From Bacteroidales bacterium UBA3143 (GTDB lineage Bacteria > Bacteroidota > Bacteroidia > Bacteroidales > Dysgonomonadaceae), in NCBI GenBank assembly GCA_002364735.1, contig DEZB01000001.1:1-64000 (forward strand): 64,000 nucleotides of DNA. Reading direction: 5' to 3'. The translations under genes and the position numbers were made by a program. Positions 44,897-53,587 of the stretch are shown here, piece after piece. The notes beneath the pieces were generated by a model. It searched no databases and had not been told where the DNA came from. It saw only the letters and a list, made by a program, of their open reading frames with translations. Each line of letters begins with the position of its first letter. The stretch's first letter is position 1.

Positions 44897-45508
44897 ATGA
44901 AATTTAATAGCATAACAATCGTAATTATATCGGTTGTTATGCTCTTTTTTTATAGCGCTTGTACCAATAAAAGTAAAGATTTAGTAGACATAAAGTTCGA
45001 CCCTGAAGTAATCCCATCAATGAATACCGATAGTGTCATTACGCTCATCTCCGATTCGGGAATAACTCGGTATAAATTAGAAGCCGAAAACTGGCAAGTA
45101 TTTGATAAAGCTAAAGAGCCTTATTGGTATTTCCCCGAAGGTATCTATTTAGAACGCTTCGATTCTTTATTTCAAGTTGAGGCAAAAATTTTAGCCGATT
45201 CAGCATGGAATTATACAGACAAACGCTTGTGGCGTCTAAAAGGTAATGTAGACATCAGGAATATGGAGGGCGAAATGTTTCTAAGTGATGAACTCTTTTG
45301 GGATCAAAAAGCAGAGCGGGTTTATTCAGACAAATACATTGAGATAAAACGTGGTGAAACCGAATTGAAAGGTTATGGATTCGAATCTAATCAAGAGATG
45401 ACAGAGTACCGTATATTTCGACCACACGACGGCAAAATACCATTTAGAGAAGAAACAGAATCATTTGAGAGTTTAGACACTGATACAATATCAAGTAAAG
45501 ATGGATAA
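44897..45508 (+). CDS. lptC: LPS export protein LptC (lipoprotein form)
   Basis: LptC is the bitopic part of the LptB2FGC transporter that moves lipopolysaccharide across the periplasm. The ATG at 44897 (MKFNSITIV) is preferred over an upstream TTG at 44879, giving 203 residues. A membrane segment ends at lipobox YSACTN, so this form looks lipidated. The beta-jellyroll follows (ITRYKLEAENWQVFDKAKEPYWYFPEGIYLERFD, then WRLKGNVDIRNMEGEMFLSDELFWDQK), which is the classic LptC/OstA repeat pattern. It overlaps the CBS transporter gene by 8 bp. Confidence 0.88.
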   Translation: MKFNSITIVIISVVMLFFYSACTNKSKDLVDIKFDPEVIPSMNTDSVITLISDSGITRYKLEAENWQVFDKAKEPYWYFPEGIYLERFDSLFQVEAKILADSAWNYTDKRLWRLKGNVDIRNMEGEMFLSDELFWDQKAERVYSDKYIEIKRGETELKGYGFESNQEMTEYRIFRPHDGKIPFREETESFESLDTDTISSKDG

Positions 45509-46775
45509 TGCGGTTGCAGTAATTTTATGGGTAGTATTTTTGGTGCTTTCCTTTTTTTTCTCGGGTATGGAAATAGCATTTGTTTCTTCCGATAGGCTTC
45601 GCTATGCGCTTGATAAAAAAAATAAAAACCCAATAGACTATATGCTGAATGTGTTTTACAAACATCCACGCAAATTTCTGTCCACCCTTGCAGTAGGCAA
45701 TCTCATGGCGCTCATCGCCTTTGTTTACTGCACTATTATTATCACAGATTCAATTATATTTGATTACATTACTACGAATATATTTCTTGCTTTATTACTA
45801 CAGTTTTTATTTGCAATCTTCATCATCTTTATAAACGGAGAACTACTTCCCAGAGCAATATTCAAGAATAATGCAAGTTTATGGGTAAGGGTGTTATCTC
45901 TTCCTGCATTTTTCTTTTACGTGTTACTTTATCCCATTTCCAAATTTTTTACCTCTATCGCACGATTCTTTTTACGCTTAGCTGGTGTTAAATTCAATCC
46001 TGTTGAAGAGCGAGCTTTAGGTAGAGTCGAGCTTGACACATATATCAAACAAGGTATGGGAGACACCCCTGATGAAGACATCATCGACTCAGAAGTAAAA
46101 ATATTTAGAAATGCTTTAGATTTTTCTTCTCTAAAATTGCGAGACTGTATGATTCCTCGTGCTGATATTATAGCAATGAGTAAGGATTCTAACATAGAAG
46201 AACTCAAGGAAACATTTATCGAAACGGGATATTCCAAAATACTTGTTTATGAGAATGATATAGACAATATAATCGGCTACATTCACATGTGGGAAATGTT
46301 TAGCAATCCTTCTGATTGGAATAAACATATTGCTTCTATATCTTTTTATCCAGATAGTATGCTTGCAAGAAATTTATTGAGCGAGTTACTTCAGCAACAC
46401 AAGAGCATTGCTGTCGTTGTAGATGAATTTGGAGGAACATCTGGAATTATAACAACTGAAGACTTGGTGGAAGAAATATTTGGAGATATTGAAGATGAGT
46501 ATGATGTTAATACATACATTGCAAAAAATATTGCAGAAAATGAGTACATTATTTCTGGAAGATTAGAAATAGATCAGCTAAACGAAATGTTTGATTTTAA
46601 TTTACCAGAAGAAGATGATTATACAACCGTTGCCGGATTTATTTTACATCACATTCAGCGTTTTCCCAAAACTTACGAAAGCATCGAGATAGGTAAATTT
46701 ACCTTTAAAATTTTGAAAGTTACTTCGCGTAAAATCGAAATGATTAAGTTGTTTGTAAATAAAGATAATTCGTAA
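45501..46775 (+). CDS. CNNM/CBS-domain membrane protein (CorC/TlyC-like)
   Basis: A 424-residue membrane protein. Residues about 1-150 form the CNNM (DUF21) domain with three to four helices (AVILWVVFLVLSFFFSGMEIAF, containing the SGxEIA signature). Two CBS domains follow (MIPRADIIAMSKD, then FYPDSMLARNLLSELLQQHKSIAVVVDE). The CorC_HlyC transporter-associated domain closes it (ENEYIISGRLEIDQLNEMFD). Members are linked to magnesium/cobalt efflux, and a gliding-motility relative, GldE, exists in Flavobacteriia. Its start overlaps lptC. Function in LPS or envelope work is suggested only by position. Confidence 0.9.
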   Translation: MDNAVAVILWVVFLVLSFFFSGMEIAFVSSDRLRYALDKKNKNPIDYMLNVFYKHPRKFLSTLAVGNLMALIAFVYCTIIITDSIIFDYITTNIFLALLLQFLFAIFIIFINGELLPRAIFKNNASLWVRVLSLPAFFFYVLLYPISKFFTSIARFFLRLAGVKFNPVEERALGRVELDTYIKQGMGDTPDEDIIDSEVKIFRNALDFSSLKLRDCMIPRADIIAMSKDSNIEELKETFIETGYSKILVYENDIDNIIGYIHMWEMFSNPSDWNKHIASISFYPDSMLARNLLSELLQQHKSIAVVVDEFGGTSGIITTEDLVEEIFGDIEDEYDVNTYIAKNIAENEYIISGRLEIDQLNEMFDFNLPEEDDYTTVAGFILHHIQRFPKTYESIEIGKFTFKILKVTSRKIEMIKLFVNKDNS

Positions 46776-46915
46776 TCGTACCTCAACTTTGATTCATGCA
46801 ATCCAGTACTTTTATTCGATAATTTTCCATTATCTGCTTAATATTTACTATCTTCGTGCCCTTAATTGAACAACTATTTAGTAAAACATATTAATTTAAT
46901 AAAAGGTTAGTGTAA

Positions 46916-49042
46916 ATGGCTACTTTACAGAAAATTAGAAATAGAGCCGGACTCCTTATCGCAGTGATCGGTGTTGCTTTGTTAGCTTTTATTTTAGGCG
47001 ACTTGTTAACTTCAGGGAATACATTTTTCCGGAAGTATCAAGATAAAGCATTTGTCGTTGATGGCGATATCGTTTCGACGCAGCAGTATTTTGATAGAGT
47101 GACGGAATGGGAAGAATTCCAAAAAATGATAAGCGGAGAAAACTCGCTTGATGAAAATGCTACTTCTCAAATACGTGACATTGTTTATCAACAAATGGTG
47201 AAAGAGCGTGTATTGGATGCTCAGGCAAAGAAATTGGGTCTTGCTGTATCAAAAGAAGAAATAAACGATTTAGTGCACGGAGAATCAATTTCTCCACTTT
47301 TGCAACAACTTCCATTGTTTGTGGATCCACAAACTGGGATGTTTGACAAAAATGCATTGATCAACTTTATTAGTGTAATCAACTCAGATGAGGCGACACT
47401 TCCTCCTGAGCAAGTGGCTATGGTTAGACAGTATAAATCGATTTGGCTGTTTATCGAAAACCTTATAAAGTATCAACGCTTAGAAGAAAAATACGGTTCA
47501 CTTCTATCAAGTGCTGTAATGGTTAATGATGTTGAAGCTAAAACATCATTCGATCAGTCCCTGCAAAATGCAGATATAGTATATGCTGTTCAAAACTATT
47601 ATACTATTCCTGACTCAGTTGCAAATGTGACCGATGCAGAGATTAAAAGTTATTACAACAACAATCAGCACTTGTTCAAAACATCTGTTCCAATGGCAAA
47701 AGTTACTTACTTTACCAAAGAAATAGTTCCAAGTGATGAAGATTTTGCTGAAGTCGAAGCTATGACTGACGAAGTATATGACAAGCTTCTTACCTCTACA
47801 AATCCAGCTGCTATTGTTTCAGATTATTCTGATGTTCCATTTACTGATGCTTATGTTTCATCTACATTATTAACACCCGATCAACGATCGTTTGTTCAAT
47901 CAGCTAATGTTTCAGATGTTTATGGACCCTATCGCGATGGTGATTCCTTTAAGCTATTTAAATATATGGGAAAAACAGTTGCGCCCGACTCAGTCAAAAT
48001 CAGAATGATTGGTATTCCCGAAAATATGTCTAACGACTCTCTTGTAACTGCTTTTGTTGATAGTCTACATACAGTAATAAAGGAAGGTAAAGATTTTGTT
48101 GAAGTTGCTAATGAACTGAATCCTCAGTCAAATGGTGGTGAAGTTGGTTGGGTACGTGAAATTGACTTAGTGCAAGCAGGACCTAATGTGGCTCAAAATA
48201 TATTCTCCATTCCTACAGGAACTGTTTCCAAAATAAATATGCCTGGACAGCAAACATTAATTTATATGGAGGAGAAAACCAATCCTGTAGAGAAATACAA
48301 ATTAGCTGTTGTAAATATGCCTGTTGTAGTAAGCGACAAAACACAGAACAATATTGATAATGAGTTAAACCAGATTGTTTCAGATCCAAACATTAAAACT
48401 GATTTTACTAAGATAGCGCAAGAAAAAGGTTACAGCGTGATGCCTTCTTTTACAATTGGAGCAAACGATCATATGTTGGGACAGATTCCGGGGTCGCGTC
48501 AGGTAATAAATTGGGCATTTAACGAAAAAGAAGGGGCAGTCAAAAAATTCGATTTGTCAAGAAATAGAATTATTGCTCGGGTTGATAAATTAATTCCTTC
48601 AGGAACTGCTCCATTATCTGAGGTTTCTGATAACATTCGCTCATTACTATTGAGGGATAAAAAAGCTGAAAAGATAATCAGTGAACTAAACGCTAAGAAT
48701 TTGACAACACTTGCAGAATATTCTGATGCAATGGATGCTGAAATTGATTCTGTGCGATTTGTGGATTTCAACACACAAAACATTACCAACTTGGGCAGCG
48801 AGCCTGTTCTTAATGCTTATGCTGCTTTTGCACCATTGAATACTGTTGTTGGACCGCTAAAAGGAAATATGGGCGTGTTTGTTCTTAATGTTATCAATCG
48901 CGAACAAGCTGAGCAAGAGTTTGATGCTGAGGAACAAAAAGTAAGTATGCACTCTAATACACTCTATAGATTGCAAGCGCAAGCCATAGAGGTTTTAAAA
49001 GATAAAATGAATGTTGTAGATAATAGATATAAGTTCTATTAA
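46916..49042 (+). CDS. PpiD-like peptidyl-prolyl isomerase/periplasmic chaperone
   Basis: A 708-residue folding factor anchored by one N-terminal helix (LLIAVIGVALLAFILGDLLTS). A SurA/PpiD N-terminal chaperone region follows (GDIVSTQQYFDRVTEWEEF, VYQQMVKERVLDAQAKKLGL). At roughly 350-460 there is a parvulin rotamase domain (VEVANELNPQSNGGEVGWVRE), and a second, degenerate parvulin-like part lies further on. The total length is greater than E. coli PpiD (623). It helps fold outer-membrane and periplasmic proteins. It follows the CBS gene by 140 bp, so it may have its own promoter. A strong terminator ends the cluster. Confidence 0.92.
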   Translation: MATLQKIRNRAGLLIAVIGVALLAFILGDLLTSGNTFFRKYQDKAFVVDGDIVSTQQYFDRVTEWEEFQKMISGENSLDENATSQIRDIVYQQMVKERVLDAQAKKLGLAVSKEEINDLVHGESISPLLQQLPLFVDPQTGMFDKNALINFISVINSDEATLPPEQVAMVRQYKSIWLFIENLIKYQRLEEKYGSLLSSAVMVNDVEAKTSFDQSLQNADIVYAVQNYYTIPDSVANVTDAEIKSYYNNNQHLFKTSVPMAKVTYFTKEIVPSDEDFAEVEAMTDEVYDKLLTSTNPAAIVSDYSDVPFTDAYVSSTLLTPDQRSFVQSANVSDVYGPYRDGDSFKLFKYMGKTVAPDSVKIRMIGIPENMSNDSLVTAFVDSLHTVIKEGKDFVEVANELNPQSNGGEVGWVREIDLVQAGPNVAQNIFSIPTGTVSKINMPGQQTLIYMEEKTNPVEKYKLAVVNMPVVVSDKTQNNIDNELNQIVSDPNIKTDFTKIAQEKGYSVMPSFTIGANDHMLGQIPGSRQVINWAFNEKEGAVKKFDLSRNRIIARVDKLIPSGTAPLSEVSDNIRSLLLRDKKAEKIISELNAKNLTTLAEYSDAMDAEIDSVRFVDFNTQNITNLGSEPVLNAYAAFAPLNTVVGPLKGNMGVFVLNVINREQAEQEFDAEEQKVSMHSNTLYRLQAQAIEVLKDKMNVVDNRYKFY

Positions 49043-49077
49043 ATTCGAGAATTTAATTTCCGAATTATTTTGATAAA

Positions 49078-49111
49078 AAAAAACGTTAGATTCTGAATCT
49101 AACGTTTTTTT
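49078..49111. terminator. Strong bidirectional terminator
   Basis: AACGTTAGATT and AATCTAACGTT form an 11-bp stem around CTG, flanked by A-run and T-run on either side. It lies between the convergent PpiD-like and pfp genes and serves both. Confidence 0.9.
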
Positions 49112-49144
49112 GTTATCCAACTTTATCGGATTATTATTAAGTTG

Positions 49145-50794
49145 CTATTTTGCTTCCTGTTCTAATTTTAAAGTCATTGTAGGTTGTTCTTTTACTTCGT
49201 CCGGACCGAAATATTGTATAGGACCTGGATAAACATAAGAAGTCTCCATTGCCCAAGTATCACGATTTTTAGCAAACTCTTTAAAAGGTGCACCTTCTAA
49301 ATCAACAAGCGCTTTTTGAATCACTGGTTTCATCTCACCATGTCTACGCTCCATATTGAACATCATAGTAATTGGAACTCCTCCAGCAATCCATTCAGTT
49401 GCAGGTGAAGTTGTGTTGCGAACCGATGCCATGTACCCTGTTTTTCCTGAAGCAATAAGAAGAGATGCTGTGTAGCCTAATGAGTAGCAATAGTCAGCAT
49501 CGAAATTAGAAGGAACAGCGCATCGTCCTTCATAACCGAAGAAATGGCTAATAGTAGCAAACTTACCATCGTATTTACCTTCTTTCTTCCATTTGTCTAA
49601 CTTCTTTTTTACCATTTCAGCCAATAATTTTTCTGTTTCGATTAGTGAAACTTGAACGTTACCATGTGGGTCACGATCTAAAGTTAATTGTATAGCTACA
49701 GTCGCTGGCAAACTCTCATAAATTTTTGAGTTCTTTTCTGAAAGCTTATTAATTACATATTCTCTTCTCATTGAACGGCGAATGGCATCGAACTCAAGTT
49801 GATTATGAGCAAGGAAATCATTTAATTCTGAAATCAAATCTTTCATTGCAGGAATAAACTCAATTAAACCTTCAGGAATAAGTACTGTACCGTAATCTTT
49901 ATCTTCGGCTCCACGTTTAGCAATGATGGTGGCTAAATCCTCTACTATATCATCCAAAGATTGACCTTTTGCTTCCACTTCCTCCGATATAAGACAAATA
50001 TTTGGTTGTGTTTGTAATGCACACTCTAATGCTATGTGAGAAGCAGAGCGACCCATCAATTTAATAAAATGCCAATATTTGCGCGCTGAGTTACAATCGC
50101 GTTGAATGTTACCAATAACTTCAGAATAAACTTTACAAGCAGTGTCAAACCCAAAAGAGGTTTCAATCATTTCGTTTTTTAAGTCGCCATCAATTGTTTT
50201 AGGGCAACCAATAACTTGCACACCAGCATTGATTGATTTATAATACTCTGCAAGCACTGCTGCATTTGTATTTGAATCATCTCCACCGATAATAACAAGC
50301 GCTTTGATGTCAAGCTCTTTAAGTATTTCTAAGCCTTTGTCAAACTGCTCTGTAGTTTCCAGTTTAGTTCTTCCCGAGCCAATGATATCAAATCCACCAG
50401 TATTACGGTATTCATCAATAATGTCGCCAGTTAATTCTTTGTATTCGTGATTAATTAATCCTCCAGGGCCTAATATAAAACCAAACAACCTACTCTCTTT
50501 GTTGATACGTTTGATTCCATCAAAAATACCAGCAATTACGTTATGTCCTCCAGGAGCCTGACCGCCCGATAGAATAACGCCAACATTCAATGCTGGATAA
50601 GACTCTGCTGCATCTGATTCAACGAATTTGATTATGGGTCTGCCATAAGTCTTAGGGAATATCTTTTTAATCTCCTCTGAGTCTGCCACAGATGTTGTAG
50701 CTTCTCCTTCTTGCGGGATTACATTATTTTCTAATACTGCCGGTTTTTTTGGAATATAACTTGCTCTTGCAATCTCTAAAGCACTTTTAATCAT
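49145..50794 (-). CDS. pfp: Diphosphate--fructose-6-phosphate 1-phosphotransferase
   Basis: Phosphorylates fructose-6-phosphate reversibly using pyrophosphate instead of ATP. The 549 residues match the long, plant-type PPi-[13 protein letters not shown] (76-85), GGDDSNTN (170-177), PKTIDGDLK (198-206) and the substrate-binding [19 protein letters not shown]. The Asp-Asp in GGDDS and the Lys in PKTIDGDLK are diagnostic of pyrophosphate use, where ATP enzymes have GGDGS and PGTIDND. It stands alone, convergent with the PpiD-like gene. Together with pgi at 5.6 kb it covers upper glycolysis in this window. Confidence 0.94.
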   Translation of the reverse strand: MIKSALEIARASYIPKKPAVLENNVIPQEGEATTSVADSEEIKKIFPKTYGRPIIKFVESDAAESYPALNVGVILSGGQAPGGHNVIAGIFDGIKRINKESRLFGFILGPGGLINHEYKELTGDIIDEYRNTGGFDIIGSGRTKLETTEQFDKGLEILKELDIKALVIIGGDDSNTNAAVLAEYYKSINAGVQVIGCPKTIDGDLKNEMIETSFGFDTACKVYSEVIGNIQRDCNSARKYWHFIKLMGRSASHIALECALQTQPNICLISEEVEAKGQSLDDIVEDLATIIAKRGAEDKDYGTVLIPEGLIEFIPAMKDLISELNDFLAHNQLEFDAIRRSMRREYVINKLSEKNSKIYESLPATVAIQLTLDRDPHGNVQVSLIETEKLLAEMVKKKLDKWKKEGKYDGKFATISHFFGYEGRCAVPSNFDADYCYSLGYTASLLIASGKTGYMASVRNTTSPATEWIAGGVPITMMFNMERRHGEMKPVIQKALVDLEGAPFKEFAKNRDTWAMETSYVYPGPIQYFGPDEVKEQPTMTLKLEQEAK

Positions 50795-51144
50795 CTTTCT
50801 TTCTATTTAATTATGTGTATGAATGTACAGTATATTTGCTTAAACCTTCAAAATTAACCTTTTATTTTGATTTTTGAAATTAATGTCACATCAAAAGATG
50901 TTAATGAGAATGCTATGTAATTCTATGTATTTACTCTAATAAATTTCCAACCGTTGTTAGTGGTTTATTTGGATGTAATAATGGATTATCATTCCATTTG
51001 AAAGCATTTTCTAACAATTCAAAATTATATTCTTATTAGTTGATAGATGCCAATTTTTATAAAGTACTAATCAACTTAAATAAACAATTCTGTATTACTT
51101 TTGTTTTGTTTCTTTGAACAAGATAATTCTACAAACATATTCAA
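50795..51144. other. Divergent pfp/TonB-receptor intergenic region
   Basis: A 350-bp region without a gene. It contains TAATTTTG on minus (50849-50856) as a possible pfp -7 box, a small dyad AATGGA...TCCATT near 50982-51000, and TACTTTTG at 51096 before the receptor gene. Nothing else stands out. Confidence 0.5.
51096..51103 (+). promoter_or_regulatory. Possible -7 box for TonB receptor gene
   Basis: TACTTTTG, a TAnnTTTG match 41 bases before the ATG at 51145. A -33 TTG is not evident. Confidence 0.4.
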
Positions 51145-53535
51145 ATGCAAATAATCAAGGCTTTAATTATACTATTGGCAGTTTTATTTCCAGCCATTTC
51201 TTTTTCTCAAAAAGGTTCTATCAGAGGACAAATTGTAAACAAAAGGAATAACCAACCCATTGAGTTTGCAGGTATTCAAATACAGGGAACAACTATCGGT
51301 ACTACTTCTGAGGAAGATGGCACCTTTTTTTTGTCGGATGTAGCTCCTGGGTTCGTTAGATTAATTGTTAGCTTCTTAGGTTTCGAAACCACCGTTTCGA
51401 CAGAGATACAGGTACAAGGTAATCAAACGACGTTTGTTGATGTTGCATTACAAGAGTCGTCCGTAGAGTTGCAAGAAATTTCTATTAGACCTAATTATAA
51501 TGTAAAGCGTATTGAAAGCCCCATATCAGTTCTTTCTGTGGGCGTGCAAGAAATTGAAAAAAGCGCGGGTGCCAATCGAGATATATCTAAAGTTGTGCAG
51601 CAGCTTCCAGGAGTAGGAGCCACTGACCCCAATCGTAACGATTTAATTGTGCGTGGTGGAGGTCCATCCGAAAATGTGTTTTATCTTGATGGGGTTGAAA
51701 TTCCGGTCATCAATCACTTTGCTACGCAAGGATCTTCGGGTGGAGCAATCGGTGTTATCAATCCCGACTTCGTGCAAGAGATTAGTTTTTATACAGGAGC
51801 TTTTCCTGCCAATCGTACAAATGCCCTAAGTTCTGTGATGGAAATACGCCAAAAGGATGGAAGCCAAGACCGAGTGCACACCAAACTCTCTGTTGGGGCA
51901 TCAGATGCAGCATTAACAGTGGATGGGCCAATAGGTGAGAAGACTACATTTATTGTGTCGGCACGTCAATCTTATCTTCAGTTTCTTTTCAAAGCAATAG
52001 GGTTACCGTTTTTGCCCACATACAACGACTTCCAAGTTAAGTATAAATATAAGATTGACAAAAACAATGAACTCTCTTTTATAGGTATCGGGGCAATTGA
52101 TGATTTAGTGCTTAACAAAGAATTGCAAACCACAGGAACAGAAGCACAAAAGTATCTACTTTCCTATCTTCCGGTTTACAAGCAGTGGAACTATACAGTG
52201 GGAGGAGTGTACAAACATTTCGGAAATAAGTATATAGACACGTGGGTGTTGAGTCGGAGTATGCTTCGCAACACAAATTTTAAATACGAAGACAATGACG
52301 AGTCAAAAGATAAGATTTCAAATTACTTGTCAGACGAAGCTGTCAACAAGCTGCGCATTGAACGCGACTATCCTTACATGGCAATCAAATTGAAAGTGGG
52401 AGCCGGCATCAACTATTCACACTACACTAACAATACTTTCCGAAGCGTGTTTATCAATGGAGCAGCCCAAGAGCTTAATTATGATACCCAATTAAATCTT
52501 TACGGTTATCAACTCTTTGCTCAATTGTCTGATGAATACATTGATAAACGATTAAAACTATCTTTTGGTATAAGCACTGTGGGTAACAACTTCAACAACA
52601 ATATGAAGAATCCAGTTAATCAACTCTCTCCACGATTATCAGGTTCATTTGAGATATCTGATAAATGGGACTTTAACGCAAACATTGGTCGTTATGTTTC
52701 TCAACCAGCCTATACTACTATGGGTTTTAAAAACAGTGATGGCAAGTATGTCAATCGGAACGAGCAACTTAAATACATTGTATCTAATCAGTTAATTACG
52801 GGATTTGAATACAGACCAGCAGATAATATGCGTTTAAGTGTTGAGGGTTTTTATAAACAATATAACAACTATCCATTCTCTGTGCTTGAAGGAATAAGCA
52901 TTGCCAGCAAAGGAGCAGACTATGGACAGGTGGGTGATGAAGAGATTACTTCGACCGGTAAAGGCCGGGCTTATGGAGTAGAGTTTCTTTTCAAAATAAT
53001 GGAATGGAAGAACTTAAATCTTACCTCCACCTACACCTTTTTTAGAAGTGAATTCACTGATAAAAACAATATTTACCGTCCATCGTCATGGGACACTCGT
53101 AACATGTTGAATCTCATTTCCAGTTATAAGTTTAAGAAAAGCTGGAATGTTGCAATGCGTTGGCGATTTATAGGAGGCGCCCCCTATTCTCCTATCGATG
53201 AGGAATTGTCGAAGAACAGAGCGGCATGGAATGTTACCAATCAGCCCTACTTAGATTATGATAACTTTAATTCTTTACGATTGGGCAGTACACACTCACT
53301 CGATTTACGTGTAGATAAAGAGTTCTACTTCAACAAATGGGTGTTGAATTTATATACAGATATTCAAAATGTATATAACTTCCAATCGGCTCGTCCGCCC
53401 ATCTATACCAATAAAGATGCGGATGGTGAAGTGTTGAAAGATCCAGGAGGAGATCCCACTAAACAAGATTTAAGAATATTGACAACGTCGTTGGGTACTA
53501 TTCTACCAACGGTGGGGATAATAGTTAAGTTTTAA
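51145..53535 (+). CDS. TonB-dependent receptor with N-terminal carboxypeptidase-like domain
   Basis: A 796-residue outer-membrane receptor that imports a ligand using TonB energy. A signal peptide (ALIILLAVLFPAISFSQK) is followed by a CarboxypepD_reg-like domain at about 24-110 (GSIRGQIVNKRNNQPIEFAG). The plug follows at about 120-230 (VVQQLPGVGATDPNRNDLIVRGGGPSENVFYLDG), then a 22-strand barrel ending in GTILPTVGIIVKF with a terminal Phe. There is no SusD-like gene next to it, so it is not a typical SusC. The plug and size suggest a siderophore, cobalamin or metal receptor, but the ligand is not readable. It is a single-gene unit, convergent with the helicase gene. Confidence 0.92.
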   Translation: MQIIKALIILLAVLFPAISFSQKGSIRGQIVNKRNNQPIEFAGIQIQGTTIGTTSEEDGTFFLSDVAPGFVRLIVSFLGFETTVSTEIQVQGNQTTFVDVALQESSVELQEISIRPNYNVKRIESPISVLSVGVQEIEKSAGANRDISKVVQQLPGVGATDPNRNDLIVRGGGPSENVFYLDGVEIPVINHFATQGSSGGAIGVINPDFVQEISFYTGAFPANRTNALSSVMEIRQKDGSQDRVHTKLSVGASDAALTVDGPIGEKTTFIVSARQSYLQFLFKAIGLPFLPTYNDFQVKYKYKIDKNNELSFIGIGAIDDLVLNKELQTTGTEAQKYLLSYLPVYKQWNYTVGGVYKHFGNKYIDTWVLSRSMLRNTNFKYEDNDESKDKISNYLSDEAVNKLRIERDYPYMAIKLKVGAGINYSHYTNNTFRSVFINGAAQELNYDTQLNLYGYQLFAQLSDEYIDKRLKLSFGISTVGNNFNNNMKNPVNQLSPRLSGSFEISDKWDFNANIGRYVSQPAYTTMGFKNSDGKYVNRNEQLKYIVSNQLITGFEYRPADNMRLSVEGFYKQYNNYPFSVLEGISIASKGADYGQVGDEEITSTGKGRAYGVEFLFKIMEWKNLNLTSTYTFFRSEFTDKNNIYRPSSWDTRNMLNLISSYKFKKSWNVAMRWRFIGGAPYSPIDEELSKNRAAWNVTNQPYLDYDNFNSLRLGSTHSLDLRVDKEFYFNKWVLNLYTDIQNVYNFQSARPPIYTNKDADGEVLKDPGGDPTKQDLRILTTSLGTILPTVGIIVKF

Positions 53536-53587
53536 TTGAATAGGGTTGTTCTGTATCTTGTAGTAGTATATTGTCTATTTCCTTATT

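Noticed and set aside
51145..53535. SusC of a polysaccharide utilisation locus
   Set aside because: No SusD-like gene or glycosidase adjoins it, and the length (796) is short for SusC. It is called a plain TonB-dependent receptor.
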